Source of the DNA: an uncultured Veillonellaceae bacterium
GTDB taxonomy: Bacteria > Bacillota > Negativicutes > Veillonellales > Dialisteraceae
Direction of reading: 5' to 3'
Length of the DNA: 64,000 nt
Assembly (NCBI GenBank): GCA_927353735.1
Contig: CAKMIA010000003.1
Location: 1 to 64,000, forward strand
Shown one piece after another: positions 15,835-24,343 of this stretch. Positions within the stretch are counted from its first letter, which is position 1. The number at the start of each line of letters is the position of its first letter. A model generated the notes under the pieces. The model was given only the letters and a program-made list of their open reading frames with translations, was not told the DNA's origin and did not search any database. A program made the translations under genes and the position numbers.

Positions 15835-16727
15835 GAATGGTCCCCCTCCTTCTGTCTGTTTCCATCATAGCGCTTTTTCACCGGAAGAGCCGACAGGATG
15901 TGCGCGGCCTCGCTTTCGGTGATCTGTTCAAAGGGCTTGTGGATGAGCAGGGACAGCAGGCGCCGCCGCTCCTCCTCCGTGCCGCACTGGTTGTAATAAT
16001 TTTCCCGGTAGCGGTGAATGAGCAGGTCCCGCGCCTCCGCAAACTGCCGGTACGTGCAGGGCACCGCGCGGCATACCTCCTCATAGAGCAGCTCCGGCCG
16101 GGCTTTCAGGAGAAGCACCACCCGGTTCCTCGTCCGCCGATCCTGCTCCGCCTGGCACCGGTAGCACAGCCGCTGCCCTTTCGCACAGAGCGTGCCGCAC
16201 CGCGCACAGGGATGGAAGCCTTCTGCCAGCTCCTCTTTCCGACACCCGATGGCGCCGCGCATCATATTGGCGATGAGCTCCCGCAGCTCCTCTTTCCCCA
16301 CATGGGTCTCCGTCCAGTTTTCGATCCACTGCTCTTCCTTTGCCGTCACCGGCGGCAGGGATTTCCTCGTGTCATAGAAGCGGGCCATGTCCGCCAGATG
16401 CCCCGTGGGCCGGACGCGCCGCTGCCGGGGCCCCATCTGGATGCGGAGCTCCTCGAAGCGGGCGCCGTAGGGATCTTCCTGAATGCGCCGGAGCAGCTCC
16501 TCCCGCTGCATCATGAATTCCTGCATCCACACCGAATTGGTCACATAGAGGAAGAGGCGCTTCCCGTCCCGCCGGCCGATGTAGGATTCCTCCGCCAGCA
16601 CGTCGCCGATGATGGACGGCCACCGCTGCTGGAACAGCCAGAACTGGAAGGCATCATTGCCGCGGAGCACGCCCTCCGCTTCCTGAAAGGCTTCCGATAC
16701 CTTTTCCATTTTTCCTGAACGCTTCAT
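15831..16727 (-). CDS. DUF721/DciA-like protein with zinc ribbon
   Basis: A 298-residue protein. The N-terminal ~100 residues match the DUF721 (DciA) pattern: WPSIIGDVLAEESYIGRRDG, LFLYVTNSVWMQEFMMQREELLRRIQ. DciA-type proteins help load the replicative helicase where DnaC/DnaI is absent. The middle has CARCGTLC...CYRC, a likely zinc ribbon, and the C-terminal ~90 residues are Arg-rich and helical. The position directly after recF in the dnaA-dnaN-recF unit supports a replication role. GGAGG lies 6 bases before the ATG. Confidence 0.8.
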   Translation of the reverse strand: MKRSGKMEKVSEAFQEAEGVLRGNDAFQFWLFQQRWPSIIGDVLAEESYIGRRDGKRLFLYVTNSVWMQEFMMQREELLRRIQEDPYGARFEELRIQMGPRQRRVRPTGHLADMARFYDTRKSLPPVTAKEEQWIENWTETHVGKEELRELIANMMRGAIGCRKEELAEGFHPCARCGTLCAKGQRLCYRCQAEQDRRTRNRVVLLLKARPELLYEEVCRAVPCTYRQFAEARDLLIHRYRENYYNQCGTEEERRRLLSLLIHKPFEQITESEAAHILSALPVKKRYDGNRQKEGDHS

Positions 16728-16768
16728 GGCGCGCCTCCTTTCTTTCCTGATTATAGCAGACCTGCGGC

Positions 16769-16784
16769 GGTTTCACGTGAAACA
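16769..16784. promoter_or_regulatory. parS-like site 2
   Basis: GGTTTCACGTGAAACA matches the parS consensus at 15 of 16 positions. It lies between recF and the DciA-like gene and touches the recF terminator. Confidence 0.85.
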
Positions 16785-16813
16785 AAAAAGCGCTCCCCGA
16801 AAGGAACGCTTTC
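16785..16813 (-). terminator. Terminator after recF
   Basis: An AAAGCG/CGCTTT stem with an inner TCC-GGA helix, followed on the minus strand by a T-run that leads straight into the parS site. Confidence 0.75.
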
Positions 16814-17870
16814 ACGGAAGAACGATGCGGCACACATCCTCCCCGTTATATTCCGCCGCCGTCATGAGCGTCTGGATGCGGCACTGCCGGAGGTAACCGC
16901 AGAGCGCCTCCCGCCGCGTCCGGTCCAGCTCGCTCCCGATGTCGTCCAGAAGGAGCACCGGATATTCCCCGGTCTCGCGGCGGATGAATTCCGTTTCCGC
17001 CAGCTTCATGGCGAGGATGGCCGTGCGCTGCTGTCCCTGCGAGCCGAAGCGGGAAATGTCCCGTCCGTTCAGCTCGAACAGCAGGTCATCCCGGTGGGGC
17101 CCCACGGAGGTGCGGCACAGCCGGGCATCCTCGTCCCGCACGGCGGCGAGCTTCTCCAGATACCAGCTCTCGTCGGGCACGCCCTCCCCCTGATTCAGCA
17201 GATACCGGATGGTGAGCGCTTCCTTCTGCCCGGTAAGGGCCGACTCCGTATCGGCGAGGCATTCATTCATGCGCGCCACCGCCTCGGCGCGCTTCTTCAC
17301 CAGATAGGCTGCCCCGCAAGCGATCTGCATATCCCAGATGTCGATATCCGGCACGGTCCCGCGGAGCTGGGCCTGCCGGAGCGCCGCATTCCGCTGGGCC
17401 ACTGCCCGGCTGTACCGGAGGAGTTCCTCATAATAGCGGGGACTCACCTGCGATACCTCCAGATCGAGGAACCGCCGCCGCTCCTGGGGCACTCCCTTGA
17501 TGAGCTGCATCTCATCCGGCGTGAAGAGCACCGTGCGGAAGGTCCCGAGCAGATCCTTCCGACGGAGCTTCGTTTCGTTCATGAAGAACCGCACGCCCTC
17601 CTTCCGGGAAAGGCGCACCTTCAGCTGGTGCACCGTCCCGCGGAGGGTGAAGTCCAGAAGGATCGTCCCCTCATCGGCCTCCCACCGGATCAGATCCTCC
17701 GTCTGGGACGTGCGGAAGGATTTCCCGATGGACGCGAAATAGACCGCCTCGATGAGATTCGTCTTGCCCGCGCCGTTCATCCCGGTGAATACGGTCAGCT
17801 CTTCTCCCGGCCGGTACTCGCCGTCCTCCTGATTGCGGATCTGGATCAGGCGGAAAGAGACGACATTCAT
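16812..17870 (-). CDS. recF: DNA replication/repair protein RecF
   Basis: A 352-residue SMC-like ATPase that helps load RecA at single-strand gaps. Walker A is GMNGAGKTN (about residues 30-38), the ABC signature region is FGSQGQQRT, and Walker B is LLLDDIGSELD. The length is normal. Its ATG overlaps the yaaA stop (ATGA), so dnaN-yaaA-recF are translationally coupled. Confidence 0.96.
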   Translation of the reverse strand: MNVVSFRLIQIRNQEDGEYRPGEELTVFTGMNGAGKTNLIEAVYFASIGKSFRTSQTEDLIRWEADEGTILLDFTLRGTVHQLKVRLSRKEGVRFFMNETKLRRKDLLGTFRTVLFTPDEMQLIKGVPQERRRFLDLEVSQVSPRYYEELLRYSRAVAQRNAALRQAQLRGTVPDIDIWDMQIACGAAYLVKKRAEAVARMNECLADTESALTGQKEALTIRYLLNQGEGVPDESWYLEKLAAVRDEDARLCRTSVGPHRDDLLFELNGRDISRFGSQGQQRTAILAMKLAETEFIRRETGEYPVLLLDDIGSELDRTRREALCGYLRQCRIQTLMTAAEYNGEDVCRIVLP

Positions 17871-18082
17871 GACTCGCGGACGATGCGGTAGGAGTCGCCG
17901 TCCAGAGCGAGCACGTCCCCCTCGCGGAGCTTCTTCCGCTTCTCATGGACGGGCACGCCGTTCAGGGTGACCCTGTGCATTTCCAGATAAGGCGCGATCT
18001 CACCGCCGGTGGAAATGATGCCCTCCTTTTTCAGGGCCTGATCGAGCTGGATATAGTCGGTATGAATGGTGATCGTTTTCAT
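17867..18082 (-). CDS. yaaA: S4-domain RNA-binding protein YaaA
   Basis: A 71-residue S4 domain protein of the YaaA/RlbA type, always found between dnaN and recF in Firmicutes. Visible features are YIQLDQALKKEGIISTGGEIAPYL and LNGVPVHEKRKKLREGD. It probably binds structured RNA; the exact role is not known. The start ATG overlaps the dnaN stop by one base. Confidence 0.92.
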   Translation of the reverse strand: MKTITIHTDYIQLDQALKKEGIISTGGEIAPYLEMHRVTLNGVPVHEKRKKLREGDVLALDGDSYRIVRES

Positions 18083-19191
18083 CAGCGGCCTCTCATCGGC
18101 GTCACCACATACTGATATGTCTTGTCCTCTTCCTGTTCGACCAGCATGGGACCGTTTCTCAGCAGATGGAGAATCACCGTTTCTCCTTTGGAATGCTTCA
18201 GAATGTCTTCCACATAGAAGCAGTTGAAAATGATATGGATGGGATCGCCCGTGAGCTGCGCCGGGATGGAAGCGCGGGAGGAGCCGATGGCCTTATCCTC
18301 TTCATAGATGTCCAGCCGTCCGTCCTCGAAATTGAAATTGATGGTCTTGTAGCTCATATCCCGGGAGATCGGCGAGACCATGGCCACCGCTTCGCGGAAG
18401 GCCTTCAGATCCAGCACGGCCGTGCTGTCGAAGCGGGTCGGGATGACCCGGTGATAGTCCGGATATTCCCCATTGATCAGATTGGAAATGAAATAGGTGC
18501 TGCCGAAGGCAAAGGCCACGTGGCTCTTCGCCCAGGAAATAACCACTTCCGCGTCCTCATCGGAGGGCAGCATCCGCACCACTTCCGTCATGACCGATGC
18601 AGGAACGATCATGCGGCCGGGCTGCTCGGCCGGTACGGAGAGCGTGACCTCCTTCGCGGCGAGACGGTGGGTGTTCGTGGCCGCCATGGCAAAGGAGGAG
18701 CCGCGGATCTCAAAAAGAATGCCCGTAAAGAAAGGCTTCTGCTTGTCCGTGGCAGCGGCATACTGGGTCAGATTGACCATTTCCGCCAGAACGGAAGCCG
18801 CTACGGTGCAGCTTCCCACATTTTCCATGGTCTCCACCATGGGGAAATCGTCGGCGCTGCGGATGGGGAAATGGTATACGGCATTGCCGGCGCTGAATTT
18901 GACGAAGCCTTCTCCTTTATTCTGTTCCATGGTGACCTCTCCTGCAGGAAGGAGGCGGATCATCATCGGAAGCTGGGGAGCTGCCACCACAATATCGCCT
19001 TCCTCTTCGGTAATGGCAGGACAAGTGGTTTTGATGGCGATGGAAAAATCATTGGCCTGAAATTCCACCAGATTGTCCGCAGCATGGATATAAATGCCGT
19101 TGTTTGTATTGGAGGTAATTTTATTCTGAGCTGCGCGCTGTACGAGGTCCAGCGCACGAGCCAGGTCATCTTTCTGGAAAATGATTTTCAT
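18082..19191 (-). CDS. dnaN: DNA polymerase III sliding clamp (beta subunit)
   Basis: A 369-residue beta clamp of normal length with three repeated clamp domains; it tethers the polymerase to DNA. The C-terminus VTPMRGR is typical of the family's MPMR ending. AAAGGAGA precedes the ATG. It follows dnaA across a 206-base gap that carries DnaA boxes. Confidence 0.97.
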   Translation of the reverse strand: MKIIFQKDDLARALDLVQRAAQNKITSNTNNGIYIHAADNLVEFQANDFSIAIKTTCPAITEEEGDIVVAAPQLPMMIRLLPAGEVTMEQNKGEGFVKFSAGNAVYHFPIRSADDFPMVETMENVGSCTVAASVLAEMVNLTQYAAATDKQKPFFTGILFEIRGSSFAMAATNTHRLAAKEVTLSVPAEQPGRMIVPASVMTEVVRMLPSDEDAEVVISWAKSHVAFAFGSTYFISNLINGEYPDYHRVIPTRFDSTAVLDLKAFREAVAMVSPISRDMSYKTINFNFEDGRLDIYEEDKAIGSSRASIPAQLTGDPIHIIFNCFYVEDILKHSKGETVILHLLRNGPMLVEQEEDKTYQYVVTPMRGR

Positions 19192-19251
19192 GGGGTTCTC
19201 CTTTACTGAAACTGGATAATGAATAGAAATAGAAGAAGCAGCAGTAGGCGC

Positions 19252-19343
19252 TGTGAATAAGTGATTAAATCTGTGAATAGTCCGTATTTACCGGCTTTTT
19301 CCCGTGGAATAACTCTGTGAATATCCGGAATTTGTTATTCACG
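19252..19343. other. oriC region, part 2 (dnaA-dnaN gap)
   Basis: Four DnaA-box-like 9-mers lie in the non-coding 19192-19397: TGTGAATAA (19252-19260), TGTGAATAG (19272-19280), TGTGAATAT (19316-19324) and TTATTCACG (19335-19343). Firmicute origins are commonly bipartite, with boxes on both sides of dnaA, and this fits that plan. Confidence 0.65.
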
Positions 19344-19397
19344 GTTTTCACCGGCCGGCGGGGCTTCCGGGATACTCACCGGCTGTTCACCGGAGAT

Positions 19398-21032
19398 TCA
19401 CGGCTTTTTTAACAGCTCGCGGAGAGACTCGATGGTCTTTTTCATGGTGGGATCGGAGTCCAGCTGTTTCTCCACCCGGCGGCAGGCCTGCAGGACGGAG
19501 GTGTGGTCATTCTTGTGGAATACGTCCGCGATGGACTGATAGGGTTCGTTCAGATCGGTCCGGCAGAGGTACATGGCGATCTGCCGGGGAATGACGATAT
19601 TTTTCGGGCGGCTCTTGCCGAGGAGCTTGGATTTCGGCACATTGTACTGACTGCACACGGTGTCGATGATGAGATCCATGGTGAGCTCCCGCGTATCCTG
19701 GATATAATTGTTGCCTTTCAGGGCCTCCTTGACGACGTCCAGCGTGATCTCGCAGTGGCGCAGCTGGCAGTAGGCCTTGATGCTGTTGTAGGCTCCTTCG
19801 AGGATACGGATGTTTTTATGGATGTGCTGGGCGACGAAATTGATCACGTCCTTCGGCATGGCAATGCCGTCGTTCTCGGCGTAGCGCTCGAGGATGGCGC
19901 AGCAGATATCCACGTCCGGCGGGCTGATCTGGACGACGAGGCCGCTGGCGAAGCGGGATTTCAGACGCTCCTCCATGTCCTTGATGTTTTCCGGCGTGGT
20001 ATCGCTGGTGAGGACGATGTTCTTCTGATTTTCAAAGAGGATATTGAAGGTATTGAAAAATTCAAAGGAGGAGGAGTCCCGGCCGCCGAGGAACTGTACA
20101 TCGTCCAGCAGCAGGATATCCACGGTGCGGTATTTCTTGCGGAAATTTTCCTGGGTCTTGCTCTTGATGGCGAGGATCAGCTCATTGAAGAAGGTCTCGC
20201 AGGGCATGAAGACCGCCTTTTTCTTCGACGGACTGGACGCGAGGAAATTCTGGATCGCGTGGAGCAGATGGGTCTTCCCCAGCCCGGAGGGGCCGTAGAG
20301 GAAGAGCGGATTGAAGGACCGGTTGTAGTCGCCGGAGGCCACCTGATTGGCCACGGCCAGCGCCGCCTCGTAGGCCATCCGGTTGCAGTTGCCGAATACG
20401 AAATTATCGAAGGTGTTGTTGTTTTTGACTTCCTGAGGCCGTTCCTCCGCCTCCGGTTCCGCGGTCTGCGGGAACAGGCTCATTTCCGGGCCGGATGATT
20501 TCCGGGATTCGCGGATCTTGTCCGTGATGGAAGGCAGCTCGATTTCGTCGAGGCTTTTCGGACGGAGATTCTTCACGTCGATGGGCATGGACGGCATCGG
20601 GGCCTGTTCCGGTTCTGCCGGCGCGGATTCCGGGAAGGGCGCTGTTTCCTCGGCCATCGTCATCGAGGACGGAGACGCCGGCGCCGCAGGCATGACAGGC
20701 GGCACGGGAGGTTCCGGTGCGGACGGTGCCGGGACAGAGACCGGCTCCGGCACTGCAGGCGCGGGCTGGGCCTGTGCCTCCGGCGGAGAATTGGGGTTCA
20801 GGATGATCTGGACCACTGCGGGGACGCCGGTCGCACCGGCGATGATCGACTCGATCTTCGGCGCGTACAGATTTTTGATCCAGGGGATCAGAAAGGGCTT
20901 GTTCGCCGCGATGGTGAAGACCCCGCCGGCAAAGGAACAGGGCGACAGCTGCGACAGGAACATGTCGTAATACTGGTGGTCATTTTTTTCCACGTAGGAG
21001 AGGATGCGCTCCCAAAGAGAAAACATATCCAT
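19398..21032 (-). CDS. dnaA: Chromosomal replication initiator DnaA
   Basis: A 544-residue DnaA, longer than the usual ~450. Domain I covers about 1-80. A long Pro/Ala/Glu-rich domain II covers about 82-203. The AAA+ domain III starts at NTFDNFVFG (about 206), with Walker A GPSGLGKT (247-254) and Walker B LLLDDVQF (307-314). Domain IV carries the DNA-binding signature FHKNDHTSVLQACR. The extra length is all in domain II, which is the variable linker. AAGGA lies 8 bases before the ATG. Confidence 0.97.
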   Translation of the reverse strand: MDMFSLWERILSYVEKNDHQYYDMFLSQLSPCSFAGGVFTIAANKPFLIPWIKNLYAPKIESIIAGATGVPAVVQIILNPNSPPEAQAQPAPAVPEPVSVPAPSAPEPPVPPVMPAAPASPSSMTMAEETAPFPESAPAEPEQAPMPSMPIDVKNLRPKSLDEIELPSITDKIRESRKSSGPEMSLFPQTAEPEAEERPQEVKNNNTFDNFVFGNCNRMAYEAALAVANQVASGDYNRSFNPLFLYGPSGLGKTHLLHAIQNFLASSPSKKKAVFMPCETFFNELILAIKSKTQENFRKKYRTVDILLLDDVQFLGGRDSSSFEFFNTFNILFENQKNIVLTSDTTPENIKDMEERLKSRFASGLVVQISPPDVDICCAILERYAENDGIAMPKDVINFVAQHIHKNIRILEGAYNSIKAYCQLRHCEITLDVVKEALKGNNYIQDTRELTMDLIIDTVCSQYNVPKSKLLGKSRPKNIVIPRQIAMYLCRTDLNEPYQSIADVFHKNDHTSVLQACRRVEKQLDSDPTMKKTIESLRELLKKP

Positions 21033-21071
21033 AAGGGAATCCTTTCTTCCCGGCGCCGTGTGGGCACCGGG

Positions 21072-21250
21072 TGTGAATAAAGTTGTGAGTAATTGGGGAT
21101 AACCGGTGATTTTCCCGGTTTCGGCCGCTGTGAATATCTTCGATTTTCTCCGATATTATCGAAGATTTTTTCCCTGTGGCCATCTGTGAAAAGATTGTGG
21201 GTTTTTCTGTGAATAACTTTATTTTATCAGAAAAATTCCGGAAATAAAAC
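21072..21250. other. oriC region, part 1 (upstream of dnaA)
   Basis: DnaA-box-like sites TGTGAATAA (21072-21080 and 21208-21216), TGGGGATAA (21094-21102) and TGTGAATAT (21129-21137) precede an AT-rich stretch (21212-21250) that could be the unwinding element. A perfect inverted repeat, ATCTTCGAT/ATCGAAGAT (21136-21144 and 21158-21166), lies in the middle. Confidence 0.65.
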
Positions 21251-21287
21251 CACTGCCGGACGGGGAAAAACACCGGAAAAAAAGCGG

Positions 21288-21321
21288 AAAAAAAGCCTGG
21301 AGAGCAAGGCTCTCAGGCTTT
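21288..21321 (-). terminator. Terminator after tRNA-Arg
   Basis: AGCCTGAGAGC/GCTCTCCAGGCT-type stem (one unpaired base) with a short loop, then seven T on the minus strand, two bases after the tRNA 3' end. Confidence 0.88.
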
Positions 21322-21322
21322 C

Positions 21323-21399
21323 TGGTGCGCCCAATGTGATTCGAACACACGACACACGGTTTAGGAAACCGCTGCTCTATCCAGCTGAGCTATGGACGC
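21323..21399 (-). tRNA. tRNA-Arg (anticodon CCT)
   Basis: A 77-base tRNA on the minus strand. The acceptor arms GCGTCCA and TGGGCGC pair, the anticodon loop is TTCCTAA (anticodon CCT, reading AGG), the T loop contains GTTCGAATC, and CCA is encoded. It stands alone with its own terminator. Confidence 0.96.
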
Positions 21400-21422
21400 A
21401 TAAAGGCGAAATCCGCCCTATC

Positions 21423-21451
21423 AGTATAACACATTCCGGGCGCCGGAGAAA
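21423..21451 (-). promoter_or_regulatory. Possible promoter of tRNA-Arg
   Basis: TATACT (21423-21428) with a weak TTTCTC (21446-21451) 17 bases upstream on the minus strand. The -10 is good and the -35 poor. Confidence 0.4.
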
Positions 21452-21460
21452 CGGCGGTGC

Positions 21461-22633
21461 CTACCGGTCCTTCTTTTTCAGGATGTGGTGGAGCTTCCCC
21501 AGCAGGCCGGAAGGCTTTTTTTCCGCTTTGACCGGCGGCGGAGCGGGCTTCGGTTCCGGCTTTTTCACAGTTTCCGGAGGATGGAAGGGCGGCGGAGCGG
21601 TAAAGGTGGGCAGACGGAGCACGGGCGGCACCGGCGGCGTGACCTTCCGCTGGATGAGGAAGGACGCCGAGGGCTGGCTGTCCGTTTTTTCCGTGTCGTC
21701 CCTCGGGCCGGCCACATAGCGGTAGGCTGTGGACGTCGGGTCCGGCGGATTGCGGTACGGCAGGTATTTCACGTGGCTGAATTCGATGCCGTTCAGCCGT
21801 TCGATGAGAATATCCCCCATCACCTGCGGGGAAAAATAGGAGAAGGGAAGCCGCGGCGCCATGCGGGCGATGGTGGTGAGAAAGGCGGACTTCACGGCCC
21901 GGTCGCTGAGGCCGAGCTCCGTGCGCAGCTGGTTCATGAGGATGATGATGCCCTTCTGGGTGGGAAAGAGCTTGTCGTACTGTACCAGCATGTTCCGGTT
22001 CTCCATGCCGGACATGTCGAGGAAAAAGACGAGGTACAGAAAAGACAGGGAGTCCTCATTGCTGCGGGCGCGGAGATGAAAATTGGAAATGCGGAAATAG
22101 AGATTGCGCAGCTTCGTCCATTCGCCGGCCATGACAAAAAGTGCGCTTTTCTGCTGAAAAGCACATTTCAGGATGTCCGATGCCGTACAGGGAGCTCGTT
22201 TGGCGGTGAGCGTGCGCTGGGCCTCTCCGATCTCCCCTTCGGAAAAGCCGTAGTTGCACCGCGCGTTCAGCACGTAGGCCATATGGTGGGCGATCTCCAG
22301 ATTGCCGTCGGCCGTGGCCACGTACACCTTCGGTACGGCATGAGCGTATTCAGTTTCAGGAATTTCCCGGATGACGCGGCGCACCAGATCGGAGTGGCTG
22401 CCTGATCCGTCCAGCCCGTGGGCGATGAGAAATTTTTCCAGCGCTTTGTCCGGAAGCATATTCACCGTCTCCTGCGGCCGGCTGTGGCGGACCCATCCTT
22501 CCTCGCACAGCTCGCGGATGCGTTCATCCGCGTCTGCGCCGTACAGATCCTGCTGGTATTTCGGCACGGCGGCATGGACCGGTTTTCCGTTGAAATAGTC
22601 CAGAATCAGGATATCCCGAATGGACAGACTCAT
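21461..22633 (-). CDS. Unrecognised protein with SAP-like motif and proline-rich tail
   Basis: A 390-residue protein I do not recognise as a whole. Residues about 60-95 (LPDKALEKFLIAHGLDGSGS...LVRRVIREIP) resemble a SAP helix-extension-helix motif, which in other proteins binds DNA or RNA. The middle is mixed helical without membrane segments. Residues about 320-375 are Pro/Lys-rich (for example KPEPKPAPPPVKAEKKP) and the end is strongly basic (HHILKKKDR). No signal peptide is seen. GAGGA precedes the ATG. It lies directly upstream of tRNA-Arg on the same strand. Proteins of this kind occur both as chromosomal genes and in phage-like contexts, but no other phage genes are near. Confidence 0.7.
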   Translation of the reverse strand: MSLSIRDILILDYFNGKPVHAAVPKYQQDLYGADADERIRELCEEGWVRHSRPQETVNMLPDKALEKFLIAHGLDGSGSHSDLVRRVIREIPETEYAHAVPKVYVATADGNLEIAHHMAYVLNARCNYGFSEGEIGEAQRTLTAKRAPCTASDILKCAFQQKSALFVMAGEWTKLRNLYFRISNFHLRARSNEDSLSFLYLVFFLDMSGMENRNMLVQYDKLFPTQKGIIILMNQLRTELGLSDRAVKSAFLTTIARMAPRLPFSYFSPQVMGDILIERLNGIEFSHVKYLPYRNPPDPTSTAYRYVAGPRDDTEKTDSQPSASFLIQRKVTPPVPPVLRLPTFTAPPPFHPPETVKKPEPKPAPPPVKAEKKPSGLLGKLHHILKKKDR

Positions 22634-22861
22634 ACATTTCCTCTTTCTGAAAAATGGTTCATCTTTTAGTATAGCGTGCAGCGTCTGTTTTGTGTAGGGG
22701 CGCTCCGTTCCGGCGGAGGCGCGGATTTTCCTGTGACAGAATCATTGTCTCTTTCTTTTCTTTTTTTATTTAGTAAAATAAATATAGAGAGATTTATTTT
22801 CTATAATTTCATTGCTGTTTGGCCGGCCGGAGGGCCGGCGGAAATCTTTGAGAGGTCTGTT

Positions 22862-24088
22862 ATGGAATACTGGAAACGGCTCGTGTACATCATTGCCGCC
22901 ATCCAGGTCGGCATGGGGATCACCATCATCGGCGTGGTCTCTTTTATTCCCCTTTTTCTCACGTCCGAGCTGGGCGTGCATGACCCGGGAGAAGCGGCGT
23001 TCTGGTCCGGCCTCATTTCCGGCGTGACGCCCTTCTTTGTGGCCTTTGCTACGCCGATATGGACGATGCAGGCGCAGAAATACGGGGAAAAGGCGGCGAT
23101 GGCGGGGATCCTGTTTCTCCTTTCGATCATCGTCTTTGCCAATACGTTCGTGCGCACGCCTGTGGAATTTCTCATCCTCCGCATCCTGCAGGGGATGACC
23201 GGCGGCTTCGTGGCCATCGGCATGGCGCTGGTGATGAACGTGACGCCCAAGGAAAAGCTGCCCTGGGCGATGGGCGTCTTTCAGGCGTCCATGGTGTCGG
23301 GCATCATGTTCGGCCCGCTCGCCGGCGGCATGATCGCCGACGCCTTCGGGTACCGGATGCCCTTCCTCGTCTTTGCGGGGCTGAGCGTCCTCTGTCTGGT
23401 CATCACCCTGCTGTACATCCCAAAGCGGGCCGGGCCGGAAACACCGAAAAAGCGGGAGCCTTTCCTGAAGCAGCTCTCCCTTTTCATCCATAATCCGGTG
23501 GTGCGCCTCATGATCCTGCTGCAGTTCCTGTGCAATTTCGGCATGACCGGCATAGGACCCATCCTGCCGCTGTATATCCAGCACATGATGGGCGGCGACG
23601 CGGCCATCGTGGCCACCATCGTGGGCATCATCATTTTCGCCTCCGGCGGCACCAGCGTCTGCGCATCTCTTCTGGTGCCGCACTTTACGCGTCATTTCCC
23701 CATGCCGCGGATCATCGCCGTGGCCACGCTGCTCACGGGCGTGAATTTCATTTTCCAGTATCTCATGCCCACGGTGACGACGCTGGGCATCATGCGGGGC
23801 ATCACGGGGATGACGCTGGGCTTCGTCATGCCCATCGCCAATACGATCATCGCCTCGGCGGTCACCTCGGAGCAGCGCGGCATGGTGGTGGGCTTTGCGG
23901 CGAGCTTCTCCATCATGGGCAACGTGGCCGGGCCGGTCGCCTCCGGGGCCATCGCCATGCACTTCGGTTACGCCTCTGTTTTCTGGACCACCGCGGCGTG
24001 CTTCTTCGCAGCGGCATGGCTCATTTACCGCCGCCGCAGACTGATCATGGCGGACCTCGCTCTCGGCCGGGAAAAGAAAACGGCTTGA
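22862..24088 (+). CDS. MFS transporter, multidrug-efflux type
   Basis: A 408-residue major facilitator with about 12 membrane segments. The loop 2-3 pattern AQKYGEKAAMAG and the GPLAGGMIADAFGYRMPF motif of the drug:H+ antiporter group are present. The substrate is unknown. GAGAGG lies 7 bases before the ATG at 22862; the upstream in-frame extension is non-coding in character. The -35 box of the following SAM-riboswitch promoter overlaps the stop codon. Confidence 0.88.
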   Translation: MEYWKRLVYIIAAIQVGMGITIIGVVSFIPLFLTSELGVHDPGEAAFWSGLISGVTPFFVAFATPIWTMQAQKYGEKAAMAGILFLLSIIVFANTFVRTPVEFLILRILQGMTGGFVAIGMALVMNVTPKEKLPWAMGVFQASMVSGIMFGPLAGGMIADAFGYRMPFLVFAGLSVLCLVITLLYIPKRAGPETPKKREPFLKQLSLFIHNPVVRLMILLQFLCNFGMTGIGPILPLYIQHMMGGDAAIVATIVGIIIFASGGTSVCASLLVPHFTRHFPMPRIIAVATLLTGVNFIFQYLMPTVTTLGIMRGITGMTLGFVMPIANTIIASAVTSEQRGMVVGFAASFSIMGNVAGPVASGAIAMHFGYASVFWTTAACFFAAAWLIYRRRRLIMADLALGREKKTA

Positions 24089-24113
24089 CATCGCATTTTG
24101 CTCATGCTATGAT
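24085..24113 (+). promoter_or_regulatory. Promoter of the SAM riboswitch-metQ unit
   Basis: Perfect TTGACA (24085-24090), 17-base spacer, TATGAT (24108-24113). The -35 box overlaps the stop codon of the MFS gene. Confidence 0.9.
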
Positions 24114-24135
24114 GAGTTCATCCAATTTCATAATC

Positions 24136-24230
24136 CATTCATCAAGAGCGTCGGAGGGACTGGCCCAGGGAAGACGCGGCAACCCCATTGGAAGGTGCCA
24201 AATCCAGCGAGATATCTCGAAAGATGAGTC
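24136..24230 (+). ncRNA. SAM-I riboswitch (S-box leader)
   Basis: Conserved S-box blocks appear in order: ATCAAGAGCGTCGGAGGGA, CTGGCCC, GGCAACC, GGTGCCAAATCC, and AAAGATGAG closing the P1 helix. When SAM is scarce the downstream terminator should be relieved and MetQ made. Confidence 0.96.
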
Positions 24231-24243
24231 AAAAGCACATGAT

Positions 24244-24272
24244 TTCCTGTCTTTCGGGCAGGAATTTTTTTT
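24244..24272 (+). terminator. S-box expression platform (terminator)
   Basis: TTCCTGTC/GGCAGGAA stem (one G-T pair) followed by eight T, 14 bases after the SAM aptamer. Confidence 0.92.
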
Positions 24273-24343
24273 ATCCACTGCCCGGACCCATCACGGAAAT
24301 CCAGTTGTCTTGGTGAAGGGGAAAAAACAAGGAGGTCATTGGT

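Noticed and set aside
21136-21171. Inverted repeat with T-run upstream of dnaA as a + strand terminator
   Set aside because: No + strand gene lies upstream that would need it; it is more likely an origin structure or chance.
21461-22633. Calling the protein next to tRNA-Arg a phage gene
   Set aside because: No integrase, portal, capsid or repeat of the tRNA end is present nearby; the SAP-like motif alone is not evidence.
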